NCBI GenBank assembly: GCA_918797485.1
Contig: CAKKNE010000003.1
Span: 3,844,001-3,908,000, forward strand
Length of the DNA: 64,000 bases
Source: Pelagomonas calceolata
Taxonomy: Eukaryota > Sar > Pelagophyceae > Pelagomonadales > Pelagomonadaceae
Reading direction: 5' to 3'
Below are positions 39,012 to 47,713 of this stretch, one piece after another. Position 1 is the first letter of the stretch. Every line of letters starts with the position of its first letter. Both the position numbers and the translations under genes were made by a program. The notes under the pieces were generated by a model that saw only the letters and a list, made by a program, of their open reading frames with translations, did no database searches and was not told where the DNA came from.

Positions 39012-39488
39012 GCTGTGGCTTCTGTGGTGTCTGCAGCGGTGCCGTCGTCGAGCTAGGGGTGCGGGCGAGTTATGACCGCATGGCTGCGGCTGCCCGACGG
39101 CGTACTATGCGCGTCCCAGGCGTGCACGCGTCGTTGTTGGAGCAGTTTGGCAGAATGGCGTGCCGGGTTTCTCTGCGTCTTCCAGCGCGGCTCTTTGGCG
39201 CACGGGCCCGTTTGGAGACGTCTCCCGAAGAGTCCTGGGGAGTATTTCGGGCTTCGGGTACATTGCGCGATGACTCGATCTCACAGCTTTTGTCGAGCTG
39301 GAGCATATTGCATCGGCCTGCAGCCAGCCACGCTGCATTACAGGTCCTGCTCTGTGCCGGAAGCGCATCTATACACCGTACCTCAACAGCGGTGCATCGA
39401 TTCCAGCGCCCCGCAACGGCGTACACTGATACACCACTGACCACACACGCCAAAGCCGAGCTCGCAACGCTCCGCCTAGACAGCAACA
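39012..39488. other. Divergent spacer between GPR180-like gene and VTE4
   Basis: A 477-bp gap with no 24-bp motif. One GGCTGCCC octamer lies near 39090. ORFs across it are not accepted because none shows a domain or a good start. Confidence 0.4.
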
Positions 39489-40586
39489 ATGCTCAGACGC
39501 CTGACACTGCTCCTGAGCGGCGCCGCGGCCTTCGTGGCGCGGCCGTCGTTACGCGTTGTAAAACAAAAACGCACGACGCCGCAGATGGTCCTCGCGCCCG
39601 CCGCCGCGCAAGTTGTGAGAGTAGGAATCCCGACGGTCGTCGCCGCCGTCGCCGGTGTTTTGATCAAGCAGCGCCTGGACCGACCGAGCCGACCGTACGA
39701 AGACGGTTCAGTGGGACGAGAGTACGACGCCTGGACAAGAGAAGGCATTCTCGAGCACTACTGGGGCGAGCACATCCACCTAGGGTACTATACGGACGAC
39801 GAGCTCGACCGAAAATGGTTCGGCTCGAAGTCTCTAGGCTTCCTGAAGAAGAATTTTATTGAGGCCAAATATAACTTCACACAGCGTATGTTGGATTGGG
39901 GCGGTATTACTGGCATGCAGAACGCCAAAATCCTAGATGTAGGATGTGGTATTGGCGGGACGACGCGCTACATGGCCAACCTGTTACCCAATTCTAACAT
40001 TACGGGCATCACGTTATCCCCGGAGCAGGCCAAAAGAGCCACGGACCTCGCTGCCGAAAGAAATGTCCCGAACGCCCAGTTCCAGGTCATGGACGCGCTG
40101 GCCATGGACTTTCCGGACAGTTCCTTCGATGTGGTCTGGGGCTGCGAGAGCGGCGAGCACATGCCGGACAAAAAAAAGTATGTGCAAGAAATGGCGCGCG
40201 TCCTAAAACCGGGCGGCAAGATGGTGATTGCCACCTGGTGCCAGCGCGACAATTCGACCCAGTCCTTCACGGAAGAAGAGGAGAAATCTTTAGATTTTCT
40301 TTATTCCGAGTGGACGCACCCGTACTTCATCAGCATCAAGGACTACGCCGACTTACTAAATGGGAACGGCATGAAAGCCGTGGAGACGGACGACTGGTGG
40401 AAAAATACCATAGCTTCCTGGCGCCACTCGATCTGGGTCGGCGTCTTCGACCCGTGGCCCGTGGTCCGGGCCGGGCCGCGCATGTGGTGGAAGTGTCTCA
40501 GAGATGGCATTTGTCTCGAAAGGATGCACCGGGCCTTCGACCGCAAACTCATGGCCTACGGCATGATCCGGGGGGTCAAGGCCTAA
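39489..40586 (+). CDS. VTE4: Gamma-tocopherol methyltransferase (plastid)
   Basis: A 365-residue single-exon protein. The first 60 residues form a plastid-type leader: a hydrophobic stretch (LTLLLSGAAAFVARP, with an AFVARP motif like the ASAFAP cleavage site of heterokont plastid proteins) and a basic region. The SAM methyltransferase core has motif I ILDVGCGIGGTTRYMA, GITLSPEQAKRATDLA, and VWGCESGEHMPDKKKYVQEMARVLKPGG, the last characteristic of tocopherol and MPBQ methyltransferases. It would methylate gamma- to alpha-tocopherol in the plastid. An MPBQ or sarcosine-type methyltransferase is less likely. Codon bias matches the neighbours. Confidence 0.85.
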   Translation: MLRRLTLLLSGAAAFVARPSLRVVKQKRTTPQMVLAPAAAQVVRVGIPTVVAAVAGVLIKQRLDRPSRPYEDGSVGREYDAWTREGILEHYWGEHIHLGYYTDDELDRKWFGSKSLGFLKKNFIEAKYNFTQRMLDWGGITGMQNAKILDVGCGIGGTTRYMANLLPNSNITGITLSPEQAKRATDLAAERNVPNAQFQVMDALAMDFPDSSFDVVWGCESGEHMPDKKKYVQEMARVLKPGGKMVIATWCQRDNSTQSFTEEEEKSLDFLYSEWTHPYFISIKDYADLLNGNGMKAVETDDWWKNTIASWRHSIWVGVFDPWPVVRAGPRMWWKCLRDGICLERMHRAFDRKLMAYGMIRGVKA

Positions 40587-40618
40587 GGAGACCTAAACTT
40601 ACGTCGGGGTGTGGGGGG

Positions 40619-42034
40619 CTAGCCGGCCTTCTTCGCGAAGAAACAATCCGAGGCGGCGCAGCCGGGGTCGCGATGCCAGTGGTCGACAAGATCAGGATCA
40701 CTGTCGTTGAGAAAAGCGCCGGCGAACCCATTCGTCGGGTGGCCGTTGACGTATATCCGCGTGCGCGTTCCGCACATGCATCCCGGCAAACCCAGAATCC
40801 AAATGAGCCCCGACTCCTCGTACTGGTCCTGGTTGAGCGCCTTCTTCTTTGTGCAGAGAAAGGACGTAAACGGCCAAAGCGCCACGAACGGATTGAAACC
40901 GATGCCGCACCACTTGCCCGCGAGGTCCCTCGTCTCGACCTTGTGGAACGCCCGTTTCTGCGAGGTCCGGCGTTTTTTGTAGCAACCGTTGGCAGTTCCG
41001 TCAGCCGAGAACGTCATTAAATTACTGTTCGGATCCGGGTTGAACGGCGGGTTCTGCGAGTTGAGAAATGCATTGGTGCCCGGGTTGCGCGTCCGGACCG
41101 CGCCTTCCGCTACCGGTCCGATACAAGGAGGAAAAAATACACAGCCCGTACGCCACGTCTCGATTGTGTCGGCTCCGAGCGGCACCACGGTCATCGAGTT
41201 GCAAAAACAAAACGGAGCAAGACACGGGGCGAAATAATCTCCGCTAATCTCGTCCGTGCTCAGCAGCCCGTCGCGCCGCGGGCCGGTGTAGAGTTCCTCC
41301 GGCGCGGGCGGCGGCGGGCGACCGGCCCACTTCCATGGGTCGAGGCCTCGGCTCGGCAGCGTGACGCGGTAGACCGCTATTTGGTCCCAAGCTCTGTCCT
41401 GGACAATATCGTCGACGACGCCCTCGAAGTCGGCGAAGCGGATGTTTTCATGCATTGTTTGGTCGCCACCCCCCCTTCGCCCATATACACCATATCGACC
41501 ATATTTTGTAGACGCCGTCCCGGCGACAGAGCCGTGCCGCTGATAGCTCGTGTCGTCCGGGCTGGCGGACCAGGAAAAGCCCCAAACTGTTACTCTCCGG
41601 CGGTTATTATCAGTGCCTCGTATCTCCGAGAAGTAGCTGATCGCGAGAATGCCGCTCGACGCATTAGTCCGCACGAGCTCGTCGACGAGCCGGCCGAGGG
41701 CGACGCGGACCATGGTTTCTCTGTTTCTCTCAGCTTTGCACTTGTCACGCGAGGGATCCTCGGCTTCAAGCTTGATGGGCATTGCGCGGTCGTCGCGTTT
41801 CTCGTTCCAGCGCCCGAGGGACTCGAGCGAGCCGCGGCCGCCTTCGTCGGCCAGCCCGTCGAGCATGGCCAGGGTCTGGTCGACGACGCCGCGGGCCGCG
41901 CCGCCGGAGGAGGCCCCGGGCTGCGCCGTGACCACGCCCACGACCACGCCCGACGCCGGCGCGGGCTGCTCCGTGACCACGCCCACGACCACTCCCGACG
42001 CCGCGGGCTGCTCCTCCACCGGGACCACCCGCAT
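40619..42034 (-). CDS. Cys-rich protein of unknown function
   Basis: A 471-residue product from the ATG at 42034 (MRVVPVEEQ). The first 60 residues contain two near-identical copies of SGVVVGVVT-x-QPA, a recent tandem duplication. The C-terminal half is rich in Cys, Trp and Phe: DYFAPCLAPFCFCNSMTVVP, CVFFPPCIGPV, DLAGKWCGIGFNPFVALWPF and WILGLPGCMCGTRTRIYVNG. The repeated W-C-G and C-x-C patterns suggest a folded, possibly membrane-associated domain. I do not recognise a family. The stop lies 32 nt from that of VTE4, tail to tail. Confidence 0.55.
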   Translation of the reverse strand: MRVVPVEEQPAASGVVVGVVTEQPAPASGVVVGVVTAQPGASSGGAARGVVDQTLAMLDGLADEGGRGSLESLGRWNEKRDDRAMPIKLEAEDPSRDKCKAERNRETMVRVALGRLVDELVRTNASSGILAISYFSEIRGTDNNRRRVTVWGFSWSASPDDTSYQRHGSVAGTASTKYGRYGVYGRRGGGDQTMHENIRFADFEGVVDDIVQDRAWDQIAVYRVTLPSRGLDPWKWAGRPPPPAPEELYTGPRRDGLLSTDEISGDYFAPCLAPFCFCNSMTVVPLGADTIETWRTGCVFFPPCIGPVAEGAVRTRNPGTNAFLNSQNPPFNPDPNSNLMTFSADGTANGCYKKRRTSQKRAFHKVETRDLAGKWCGIGFNPFVALWPFTSFLCTKKKALNQDQYEESGLIWILGLPGCMCGTRTRIYVNGHPTNGFAGAFLNDSDPDLVDHWHRDPGCAASDCFFAKKAG

Positions 42035-42289
42035 CTCGCTGCGGCACCGTCTGCGCAAGCGGCACGGCTGCCGTAACAGCGACCAACGCCGCCCTACCGG
42101 GCGGCCAACAGAGCCGCTCCGCTCGGCGTTTAACAAGGGCGCTGGCGCCTCTGCTGTTCTGGGGCAGCACCTGGCGGCGCTGCGCGCCCCCAGATCTTTC
42201 CACCGCCGCGGACGGAAGAAGGCTCAACGAGTCGTGTCATGATTCCCCGGGCGACTGGACCAGGGTGCTCGAGCAGTCTAGGCTCAACG

Positions 42290-43078
42290 TTAGAATATCG
42301 TTAGGACCTCCTCCTCGACACTACACGGAAACGCCCGGATGCGCTGGCACAGGTCCGTATGCGACGACGACGCCTCGGCCGAACACCGCTCCGAGCAGAA
42401 GAAAGCACAAGCGCAGACACAAGCCGGCGCCCCCGGCCGGCCGCACGTGAAGCACCGCTGCTTCACCAAAATGGACACGCCGCAGAAGGACCGCTGGCAC
42501 TGGAAGGCCAGCTCGCATAGGGAATTTCGCTCGTCGTCGTCGTGTCGCAACTGCACCAGCGCGTAGTCGTTGCCCCGGATGCGGCGCGGCGAGACGCAGA
42601 CGACGCGCAAATTGTGCTGATAATATCGCAACAACTGGGACGTGTACTCCGACGCGTTGTACGCGTCGAAGGCCTTGTCGCGTGCATGGTAGTAGAGAGC
42701 CAGGGTGTCGGGGTCCCGACTCCCGTCGAACTCCGCCAAGAGCTGGTGGTGCCTTTCTAAAGTCTTCGGTTCCCGTTGTACTTCGTCCACTAATTGTAAA
42801 TTGCCCCGTTTCACGGCGAGTTTGCGGCCGCTGCCGTCGAGCGCGACGGCCCAGCGCCCGTCGCTCGGTTCGCCCAGCGTGCCGAGCTTGCCGTTGTGCT
42901 GCTTCGCGGCCTTGAGGCCGACGACCTTGACGCGCGCGCCCTGTTTCCAGCGCGGATCGACGGGCTCTTTTGGAATACACTCGGCCGCGTGGTCGCCGAG
43001 CGCTTCCAGGCTCGGGAAGCCCGGCGTCTTGCACGTGGGGCACGTGAAGGGGCGGTCGTTCAGGTCTAACGCTGCCAT
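42290..43078 (-). CDS. MYND-type zinc-finger protein with N-terminal C2HC finger
   Basis: A 262-residue protein from the ATG at 43078 (MAALDLNDRPFTCPTC). Residues about 12-33 hold CPTCKTPGFPSLEALGDHAAEC, a Cys2-His-Cys finger nearly the same as the insert in the DEAH helicase 15 kb away. A small beta-rich domain (ARVKVVGLKAAKQHNGKLGTLGE) follows, and the C-terminus carries CFTCGRPGAPACVCACAFFCSERC, a MYND-like finger ending in HTDLC. MYND fingers bind proline-rich partners. Its role is not known. Confidence 0.65.
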   Translation of the reverse strand: MAALDLNDRPFTCPTCKTPGFPSLEALGDHAAECIPKEPVDPRWKQGARVKVVGLKAAKQHNGKLGTLGEPSDGRWAVALDGSGRKLAVKRGNLQLVDEVQREPKTLERHHQLLAEFDGSRDPDTLALYYHARDKAFDAYNASEYTSQLLRYYQHNLRVVCVSPRRIRGNDYALVQLRHDDDERNSLCELAFQCQRSFCGVSILVKQRCFTCGRPGAPACVCACAFFCSERCSAEASSSHTDLCQRIRAFPCSVEEEVLTIF

Positions 43079-43291
43079 CGCTTGCGCGCTTGCGCTGCGT
43101 CGACGGCGTGCCGCAGCGTGCAAGGGCTTGTACGCGTGCTTATTGGCGCTGGCGGTGCGCTTTCTGGCCACAGGACTCGAAAATGAGGTCAGATGGACTG
43201 CTTCGCGAGTTGTGTGGCCAGCACAATGCCGTGCAGGCTCTGTGAGGCCAAAAAACACAAAAAATGTGCCGGAGAGCCTTTTTGCGCTTGA

Positions 43292-43321
43292 TTCGGGTTC
43301 TGTGGGTTCGGGTTCTGTGGG
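43292..43321. repeat. Two tandem copies of a 15-bp unit
   Basis: TTCGGGTTCTGTGGG is repeated exactly at 43292-43306 and 43307-43321 in the spacer upstream of the MYND gene. Confidence 0.85.
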
Positions 43322-43434
43322 TCACTTTTGGTCACTTCGCGTTTGTACTGCGCTCCGCCGTGCCCAGTAACGACGCGCGAACACACAATCAAACTCCTCC
43401 TCCCTCCGCGCCAATTTCGCGTCGCGGGGGCCCT

Positions 43435-43452
43435 CTCAAATTGCAATTTGAG
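43435..43452. repeat. Perfect 18-bp AT-rich palindrome
   Basis: CTCAAATTGCAATTTGAG equals its own reverse complement, and is followed by a second hairpin (GAGTC, 8 nt, GACTC). It sits about 90 bp before the tiny plus-strand gene in a GC-rich region. Candidate dimer-binding site or cruciform. No gene is accepted in 43079-43544. Confidence 0.8.
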
Positions 43453-43544
43453 TCTCAGTTTTGACTCTCAATTGAGTTACTGGGTCCATCGACATCAATC
43501 ATGCCGCCGCGTCGCCCAACAAGAACACGCCGCGTCGCAGGTCC

Positions 43545-43897
43545 ATGGCGATTGCCGCGATCGCCGCCGTCCCCTTCGTGCTCTGCTGTGTGGAAATCAA
43601 CCAGTGCGTCGGGTGCACAGTGCACCCGACAATTCTTCACGAAGTCATTTCTCGGCGATGACGCGGCCGTCCTGGCTCGCTCGAGCGGCGAGGAACCGGC
43701 ATCGCCACGCCATCGAGCTGGCGCTGCGTCGATGGCGTGGAGGACGACGCGATGATTCAGCACGAACGCGCCGTAAAATTTTGATTTCCACACAGGTGCT
43801 CTGCGCCGCGGCCGCGACGAGCGTGACGCTGAGCCTCGCCATGTGCTTTGGCTTCGACCCCGCCAAGACCGTAGAAAGCTACTTCCCCTGCTGCTGA
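43545..43897 (+). CDS. Tiny membrane protein (two exons)
   Basis: Exons 43545-43577 and 43796-43897 join in frame to 44 residues: a hydrophobic start MAIAAIAAVPFV joined by splicing to LCAAAATSVTLSLAMCFGF and ending DPAKTVESYFPCC. Nearly all of it is one membrane segment with a Cys-Cys end. The frame is open upstream to 43476, so an earlier exon is possible. The intron is a clean family A introner whose orientation and target duplication require plus-strand splicing, which is good evidence that the locus is transcribed. The stop is one base before the ATG of the next gene. Confidence 0.5.
43586..43795 (+). mobile_element. Introner A2 (210 bp)
   Basis: Perfect CTGTGTGGAAATCAA and TTGATTTCCACACAG ends. 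The target GTGCTCTG is duplicated exactly at 43578-43585 and 43796-43803. The longest family A copy here; its inner GTGCACAGTGCACCCG may mark a nested insertion or duplication. Confidence 0.95.
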
Positions 43898-43898
43898 G

Positions 43899-44474
43899 AT
43901 GGTCCGCGTGAAGAAACGACCCCGCGAGGGCCACACCCGGCCGCTCGGTGAACCGGCGTACAAAACCGAATTGGCTCGCGTCCACATTGTCGAGCGGTAT
44001 CCGCCGGCTCTGACGCCGCCGCGGCCCCCGCGCCGACCTCGCGCAACGCGTGAGTCGCGCGAATGTTGGGAGAACACCGCGGACCGACACTGGGTCACGG
44101 GCGTCGGCTGGAAGCCGGGGCCGAAGCCCGCGGCCGGCGAGTCGCGGACCGCGCGCGCGACGCGCCCAAATGGAGATCCCCGGCGCCGGCCGGCGCCGAC
44201 GCGTGGCCCGGAGGATCCCGACCGCAGGGGCCGCGCGACGAAGAAGCCGCGGGCAGCACAGTCCAAGTTCGCCGTCGGCCGCGTCGTCGCCGAGGCCGCG
44301 GAGCCGCACAGCGCCCTGGAGGTTGTGGCCGTCGCGGACGGCCTCTACACGCTCCGCTACCGCACGGACGACGCCTGGCGCGGCCACGAGATCACGCGCG
44401 CCGCGGACGAGCTCGTCCCGTTCGGATTCCTCCCCAAGCGGGCGAAGCCGACGACGAATTACCGCGAAGCCTAA
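43899..44474 (+). CDS. Basic protein with a Tudor-like C-terminal domain
   Basis: A 191-residue protein. The first 120 residues are Arg/Pro-rich and probably disordered. Residues about 125-180 (KFAVGRVVAEAAEPHSALEV ... DGLYTLRYRTDD ... RAADELVPFGF) have the short five-strand pattern of Tudor or chromo-barrel domains that bind methylated residues; this is an inference from pattern only. The ATG follows the stop of the tiny membrane protein by one base. The stop at 44474 is one base from the stop of the convergent cupin-like gene. Confidence 0.55.
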   Translation: MVRVKKRPREGHTRPLGEPAYKTELARVHIVERYPPALTPPRPPRRPRATRESRECWENTADRHWVTGVGWKPGPKPAAGESRTARATRPNGDPRRRPAPTRGPEDPDRRGRATKKPRAAQSKFAVGRVVAEAAEPHSALEVVAVADGLYTLRYRTDDAWRGHEITRAADELVPFGFLPKRAKPTTNYREA

Positions 44475-44475
44475 G

Positions 44476-45810
44476 TTAGACGCCTAACTCCGACGACGAC
44501 GACTCGTCCAACAAATCCTCGGGGTGCGGCGCCGGACTGCTGAGCTCGTCCTGGTCGTTGTCGCGCCCTTTCCTTGGGGACGGCGCAAACCCATAAATCA
44601 GCAACGTGCTCGCGTCCTTCGCGCGGAGGCCGCGGTAGTAGCCCGCCGGGAGATACACAACGTCCCCCGCGTCCACATGAAAATCGACGCCGTGTTGCGC
44701 ACCGTCCAAAGGAGCGAGCGCGTCGGCGTCGCGCTCGACGTCGACTCTTAACAAATCGCCCGCCGATAAAGGCAGCTCCCGCGCCGACGACGGCGGCGCG
44801 CAGCGCAGCGCGAACGACCCGGCACAGCACACAACGATGACCTCCCGCAAATGTCGAGACGGCGGCGCCGCGCCGTCCGCGGGGTACAATTGTAACACCG
44901 TACTCGTGGGACTTCCGAGGTGGAAGTCCGGCGCCGTCCTACTTAAGGCAGAGGCGGCTTCGCCTAAAGCGTCACAGGACGCCGTTACAATGTGGCGGTC
45001 CCGATTAGATAAAGCCTCCTCGACGCGCATCGACCTTGAGGAAGGGGCGTAGAGCCGCCCGCCGTCTCTCAACTGAACACTGTGCTCCCGCACGTCGACG
45101 ATTGATGCGGGAGCCACTTTCCGCAGCGTCGCGTCGTCACCTAAGGCTCTCATAGCAGACCCGAAGGCGTCGTCGCGCCGCGCGCGCCCTCGCATCACGA
45201 ACGGGGCGTGGGTCTGGACCGCCTCGACGAGGCCCTCCGGTTCCGTACTACAATTCCAGAACCTCGGGGCCAGGCCGGCCGCGGCGCAGGCGGATAAAGA
45301 ACGGACCACGGACAGCTTCTCGCCGTTGCACACTAACGCGTGGAGTTCTCTGCGAGCACCCGCGGACGACGCGTTCCGTGCCACGGCACACTTGGCGGTT
45401 CTGTTCAGGAGAGGCAAATGGTCCTCGGCCAGCCCGCGGTGCGCCAACACGTCCCTCAAACACGCGTCGAAGGAAGCTCTTTCAGTAGGTAATAATGATC
45501 GAGCGAAGGAGGCCGTCCGCCGCCGCGATTTCTTTCGGAGTGGTGAATCGGTGGCGCGCTTCCTCCTCCCACTACCCGACGAGTCCGAGTCCAGGGAATC
45601 ACCTACTGACGTAGGAGAGCCTCTTCGGATGTCGTCCTCGCGGCGCACGTCCAGGGCGCGATGAATCTCGTCCGCCGTAGCTCTTAGGCGCGCGTCGCCC
45701 CTCAGCTGGGCCAGGTCCGCGTTCGCGTGGCCCGACGCCAGGATCGGCAGCTCCTGGAGGTCCGCGACCCGATACACGGCCGTGGGCCTTCTCAACACGT
45801 GAGTGGCCAT
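44476..45810 (-). CDS. Cupin/JmjC-like protein
   Basis: A 444-residue product from the ATG at 45810 (MATHVLRRPTAVYR). The first half is charged and Ser-rich with a basic KKSRRR patch. The C-terminal half has a double-stranded beta-helix pattern: VLQLYPADGAAPPSRHLREV, VIVVCCAGSFALRC, ELPLSAGDLLRVDV and FHVDAGDVVYLPAGYYRGL, the last resembling the G-D-x-x-Y-x-P-x-G-x-x-H strand of JmjC/cupin_8 proteins with Arg in place of His. A missing iron ligand would mean a non-enzymatic role. Upstream in-frame ATGs are in the promoter. Confidence 0.55.
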   Translation of the reverse strand: MATHVLRRPTAVYRVADLQELPILASGHANADLAQLRGDARLRATADEIHRALDVRREDDIRRGSPTSVGDSLDSDSSGSGRRKRATDSPLRKKSRRRTASFARSLLPTERASFDACLRDVLAHRGLAEDHLPLLNRTAKCAVARNASSAGARRELHALVCNGEKLSVVRSLSACAAAGLAPRFWNCSTEPEGLVEAVQTHAPFVMRGRARRDDAFGSAMRALGDDATLRKVAPASIVDVREHSVQLRDGGRLYAPSSRSMRVEEALSNRDRHIVTASCDALGEAASALSRTAPDFHLGSPTSTVLQLYPADGAAPPSRHLREVIVVCCAGSFALRCAPPSSARELPLSAGDLLRVDVERDADALAPLDGAQHGVDFHVDAGDVVYLPAGYYRGLRAKDASTLLIYGFAPSPRKGRDNDQDELSSPAPHPEDLLDESSSSELGV

Positions 45811-46236
45811 GTCGCGCGTGGTTCGCCGAGCGGGGGTCGCTGCGCGCGTGCCGGGTGGGTTTGGCTTCTTCGCGGCCGGGAAGATTTTGCTGCCCGGCGA
45901 GCGCGCTGCCGCCGCGCGGGGGTGCCGGCGGGTGCGTAGCGTAGTAGGGACAACTGCCCCACCGAATTTGTGCTGCCTCGATCGCCGCGGACCGAGAGAG
46001 AGGGCAATGATACTCGGCGAAGCGAAGCAGAGCTGGTGGGCCTGCCTGAGAGATTTGAAGGGCGCGCGCCAAAAAAAAAGTTGAAGGCGCGCACGGCCGG
46101 CGAGGCGTGCCAGGTCTGCGGGGACGGCTGCGGCGCCGGCGGCGCGTGGGGTTGCCGCACATGGCACGTCGACGGCGCGCGTCGATGGGCGTTCGTCGAT
46201 GGCGTCGAGGAGCCCGGACGCCGTCGACGTTACACA
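45811..46236 (-). other. Gap with possible extra 3' exon of the J-PDZ gene
   Basis: Right at the J-PDZ stop, the minus strand reads GGC then GTAAGTCTG, a strong donor, followed by introner-type CGACGCCATCGACG modules and, 130 nt on, an acceptor-like CCCCGCAG. A further short exon may exist, but I could not fix its end. Confidence 0.3.
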
Positions 46237-47211
46237 CTACAGACTTACGCCCGACGACGACGCGCGCCGCCGCGGCCGGTAAAAAGCGAGCACGCACGGC
46301 CCCGTCCGCTCCCGCGCCTTCTTCACAAAGGCCACGCAGCGGTCGAAGCCGTGGCCGCGCAGGTCGTCGCCGTTCACGCTTACAAGCGTGTCGCCCTTGC
46401 GGACACCCAGGTCCGCGGCAGCACCGGCCACGGACGCCACGACGCAGGCCTCGTCGCCGTCGGAAGCCGTCTTCGCCGCGAGCTCGAGGCCCATGGGCCC
46501 CTCTTCAAACGTGCAGGCGATGCGCGTCGGGTCGCGTTCCTCTCTTTTTACAGGCTTCTCGAAGAACGACGTCCGCTCTTCGACAACGACCTCCCCGCGC
46601 CGCGCGCGCCGTTCTCGAAGGACGCGCCGGTGCGCGGCGAAGTCCGACGTGCGCCGTTGGGAGGCCCTATCAAGCGTCCGTCGTCGCTCTTCGTCGACGG
46701 ACTGGAGACGTTTTTGCCGCGCCTTGCCCTTTATTTCTAAAGTCTCGGCGCTCCGGCGGTCGCTCTTGGTATTCATCGCGAGCGTCTCGCCGACGGCCTT
46801 CTGCCAGGCGCGCTTGGCTGCTTTGGCCCTTCGCTCTCGCGCCGTGCGCTCGTCGTCCTCCGTCGGCGCTGCGTTCGACGCGGACGGGGCCCGCTCGGCC
46901 GCGAAGGCCCGCCTCCTTTCTGATGTTTCGAGGCGCTCGAAGGCCCAGCCGAGCGCCTGGAAGAGCTCCGTGGAATCCCATTTGTTTTTGTCGGGATGGA
47001 ACCGGAGGGCCCTCTTTTTGTAAGCCTTCTTGACGGCGGCGTCGTCCGCCTTTGTAGGGGAGAGCCCTAAGCAGGCGTAGGGGTCGGCGTCGAGCTGTTT
47101 TAGGAGTGATGTCGCGTCGGCGCCATCCTGCAGGCGCTTGGCCGCGGCGTCGAGGGGGTCTGCCTTCTTGCTCATGGCTTTCGGCTTCGGCAGCCTTATG
47201 GGCCGCGGCAT
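46237..47211 (-). CDS. J-domain plus PDZ-domain protein
   Basis: A 324-residue protein. The J domain spans about residues 44-105 (DPYACLGLSPTKADDAAVKK, KKRALRFHPDKNKWDS) with the HPD tripeptide that stimulates Hsp70 ATPase. A long basic, helical linker (residues 110-220) follows, then a PDZ domain from about 235 (ACTFEEGPMGLELAAKT ... VVASVAGAAADLGVRKGDTLVSVNGDDL) with a GLEL carboxylate-binding loop. A J-PDZ combination would tether Hsp70 to C-terminal peptide targets; that is inferred. A further exon may follow the stop. Confidence 0.8.
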   Translation of the reverse strand: MPRPIRLPKPKAMSKKADPLDAAAKRLQDGADATSLLKQLDADPYACLGLSPTKADDAAVKKAYKKRALRFHPDKNKWDSTELFQALGWAFERLETSERRRAFAAERAPSASNAAPTEDDERTARERRAKAAKRAWQKAVGETLAMNTKSDRRSAETLEIKGKARQKRLQSVDEERRRTLDRASQRRTSDFAAHRRVLRERRARRGEVVVEERTSFFEKPVKREERDPTRIACTFEEGPMGLELAAKTASDGDEACVVASVAGAAADLGVRKGDTLVSVNGDDLRGHGFDRCVAFVKKARERTGPCVLAFYRPRRRASSSGVSL

Positions 47212-47713
47212 GGCCTCTCAGCTATCCGAACAGCGTTGTTCTCTCGTCTAGCGCCACTCCTTGGGGCAGCAGGGGCTGCCCAGCTGGCTGTCCAGCTGCG
47301 CTCAGAGGCTGTCTGTGCGGCGTTTTGGAGCCGCAGGGCGATGATCCGATCGCTTGCGCCTTGTGGACGACGCGTGCGGCCGTGCGGTTGCGCGGACGCC
47401 GTGGGGCAGCTAGGAATGGGCAGCATCGAACGGCCGAGCCTCGGTCGAACCCGTACAGAATAGGCGCCGGCTGCGAGACTCCGGGACGTTTCCGCGTCCT
47501 CCCGGATACGTGGGACGCGCCTGGGATGCGGCTCGTTCGTCGTTCACTTTCAAAGTTCGGGCTGCCCGTCTGTGCTGCCAATCGAGAGGCGCCGCCTTTG
47601 TCGCGACAGCCACGGTCGCATCGCTGCGGGACTCGCCGTCGGCACCACGCCGCCAGCGCGCGAGGGCTGCCCGAGCCCTCTACGCCATCGACGCGGCGCC
47701 TGCTCGACAGCAG
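47212..47713. promoter_or_regulatory. Divergent promoter with GGGCTGCC octamers
   Basis: Spacer between the J-PDZ gene (minus) and the TPR gene (plus). GGGCTGCC occurs near 47272, 47561 and 47667. An introner-like tract (CGCCATCGACGCGGCG, then CGACAGCAG) ends right at the TPR start codon and may be a 5' UTR intron. There is no 24-bp motif. Confidence 0.45.

Noticed and set aside
43455-44387. 310-codon minus-strand ORF across the tiny membrane gene
   Set aside because: It reads through introner A2, whose target duplication and splice sites work only on the plus strand.
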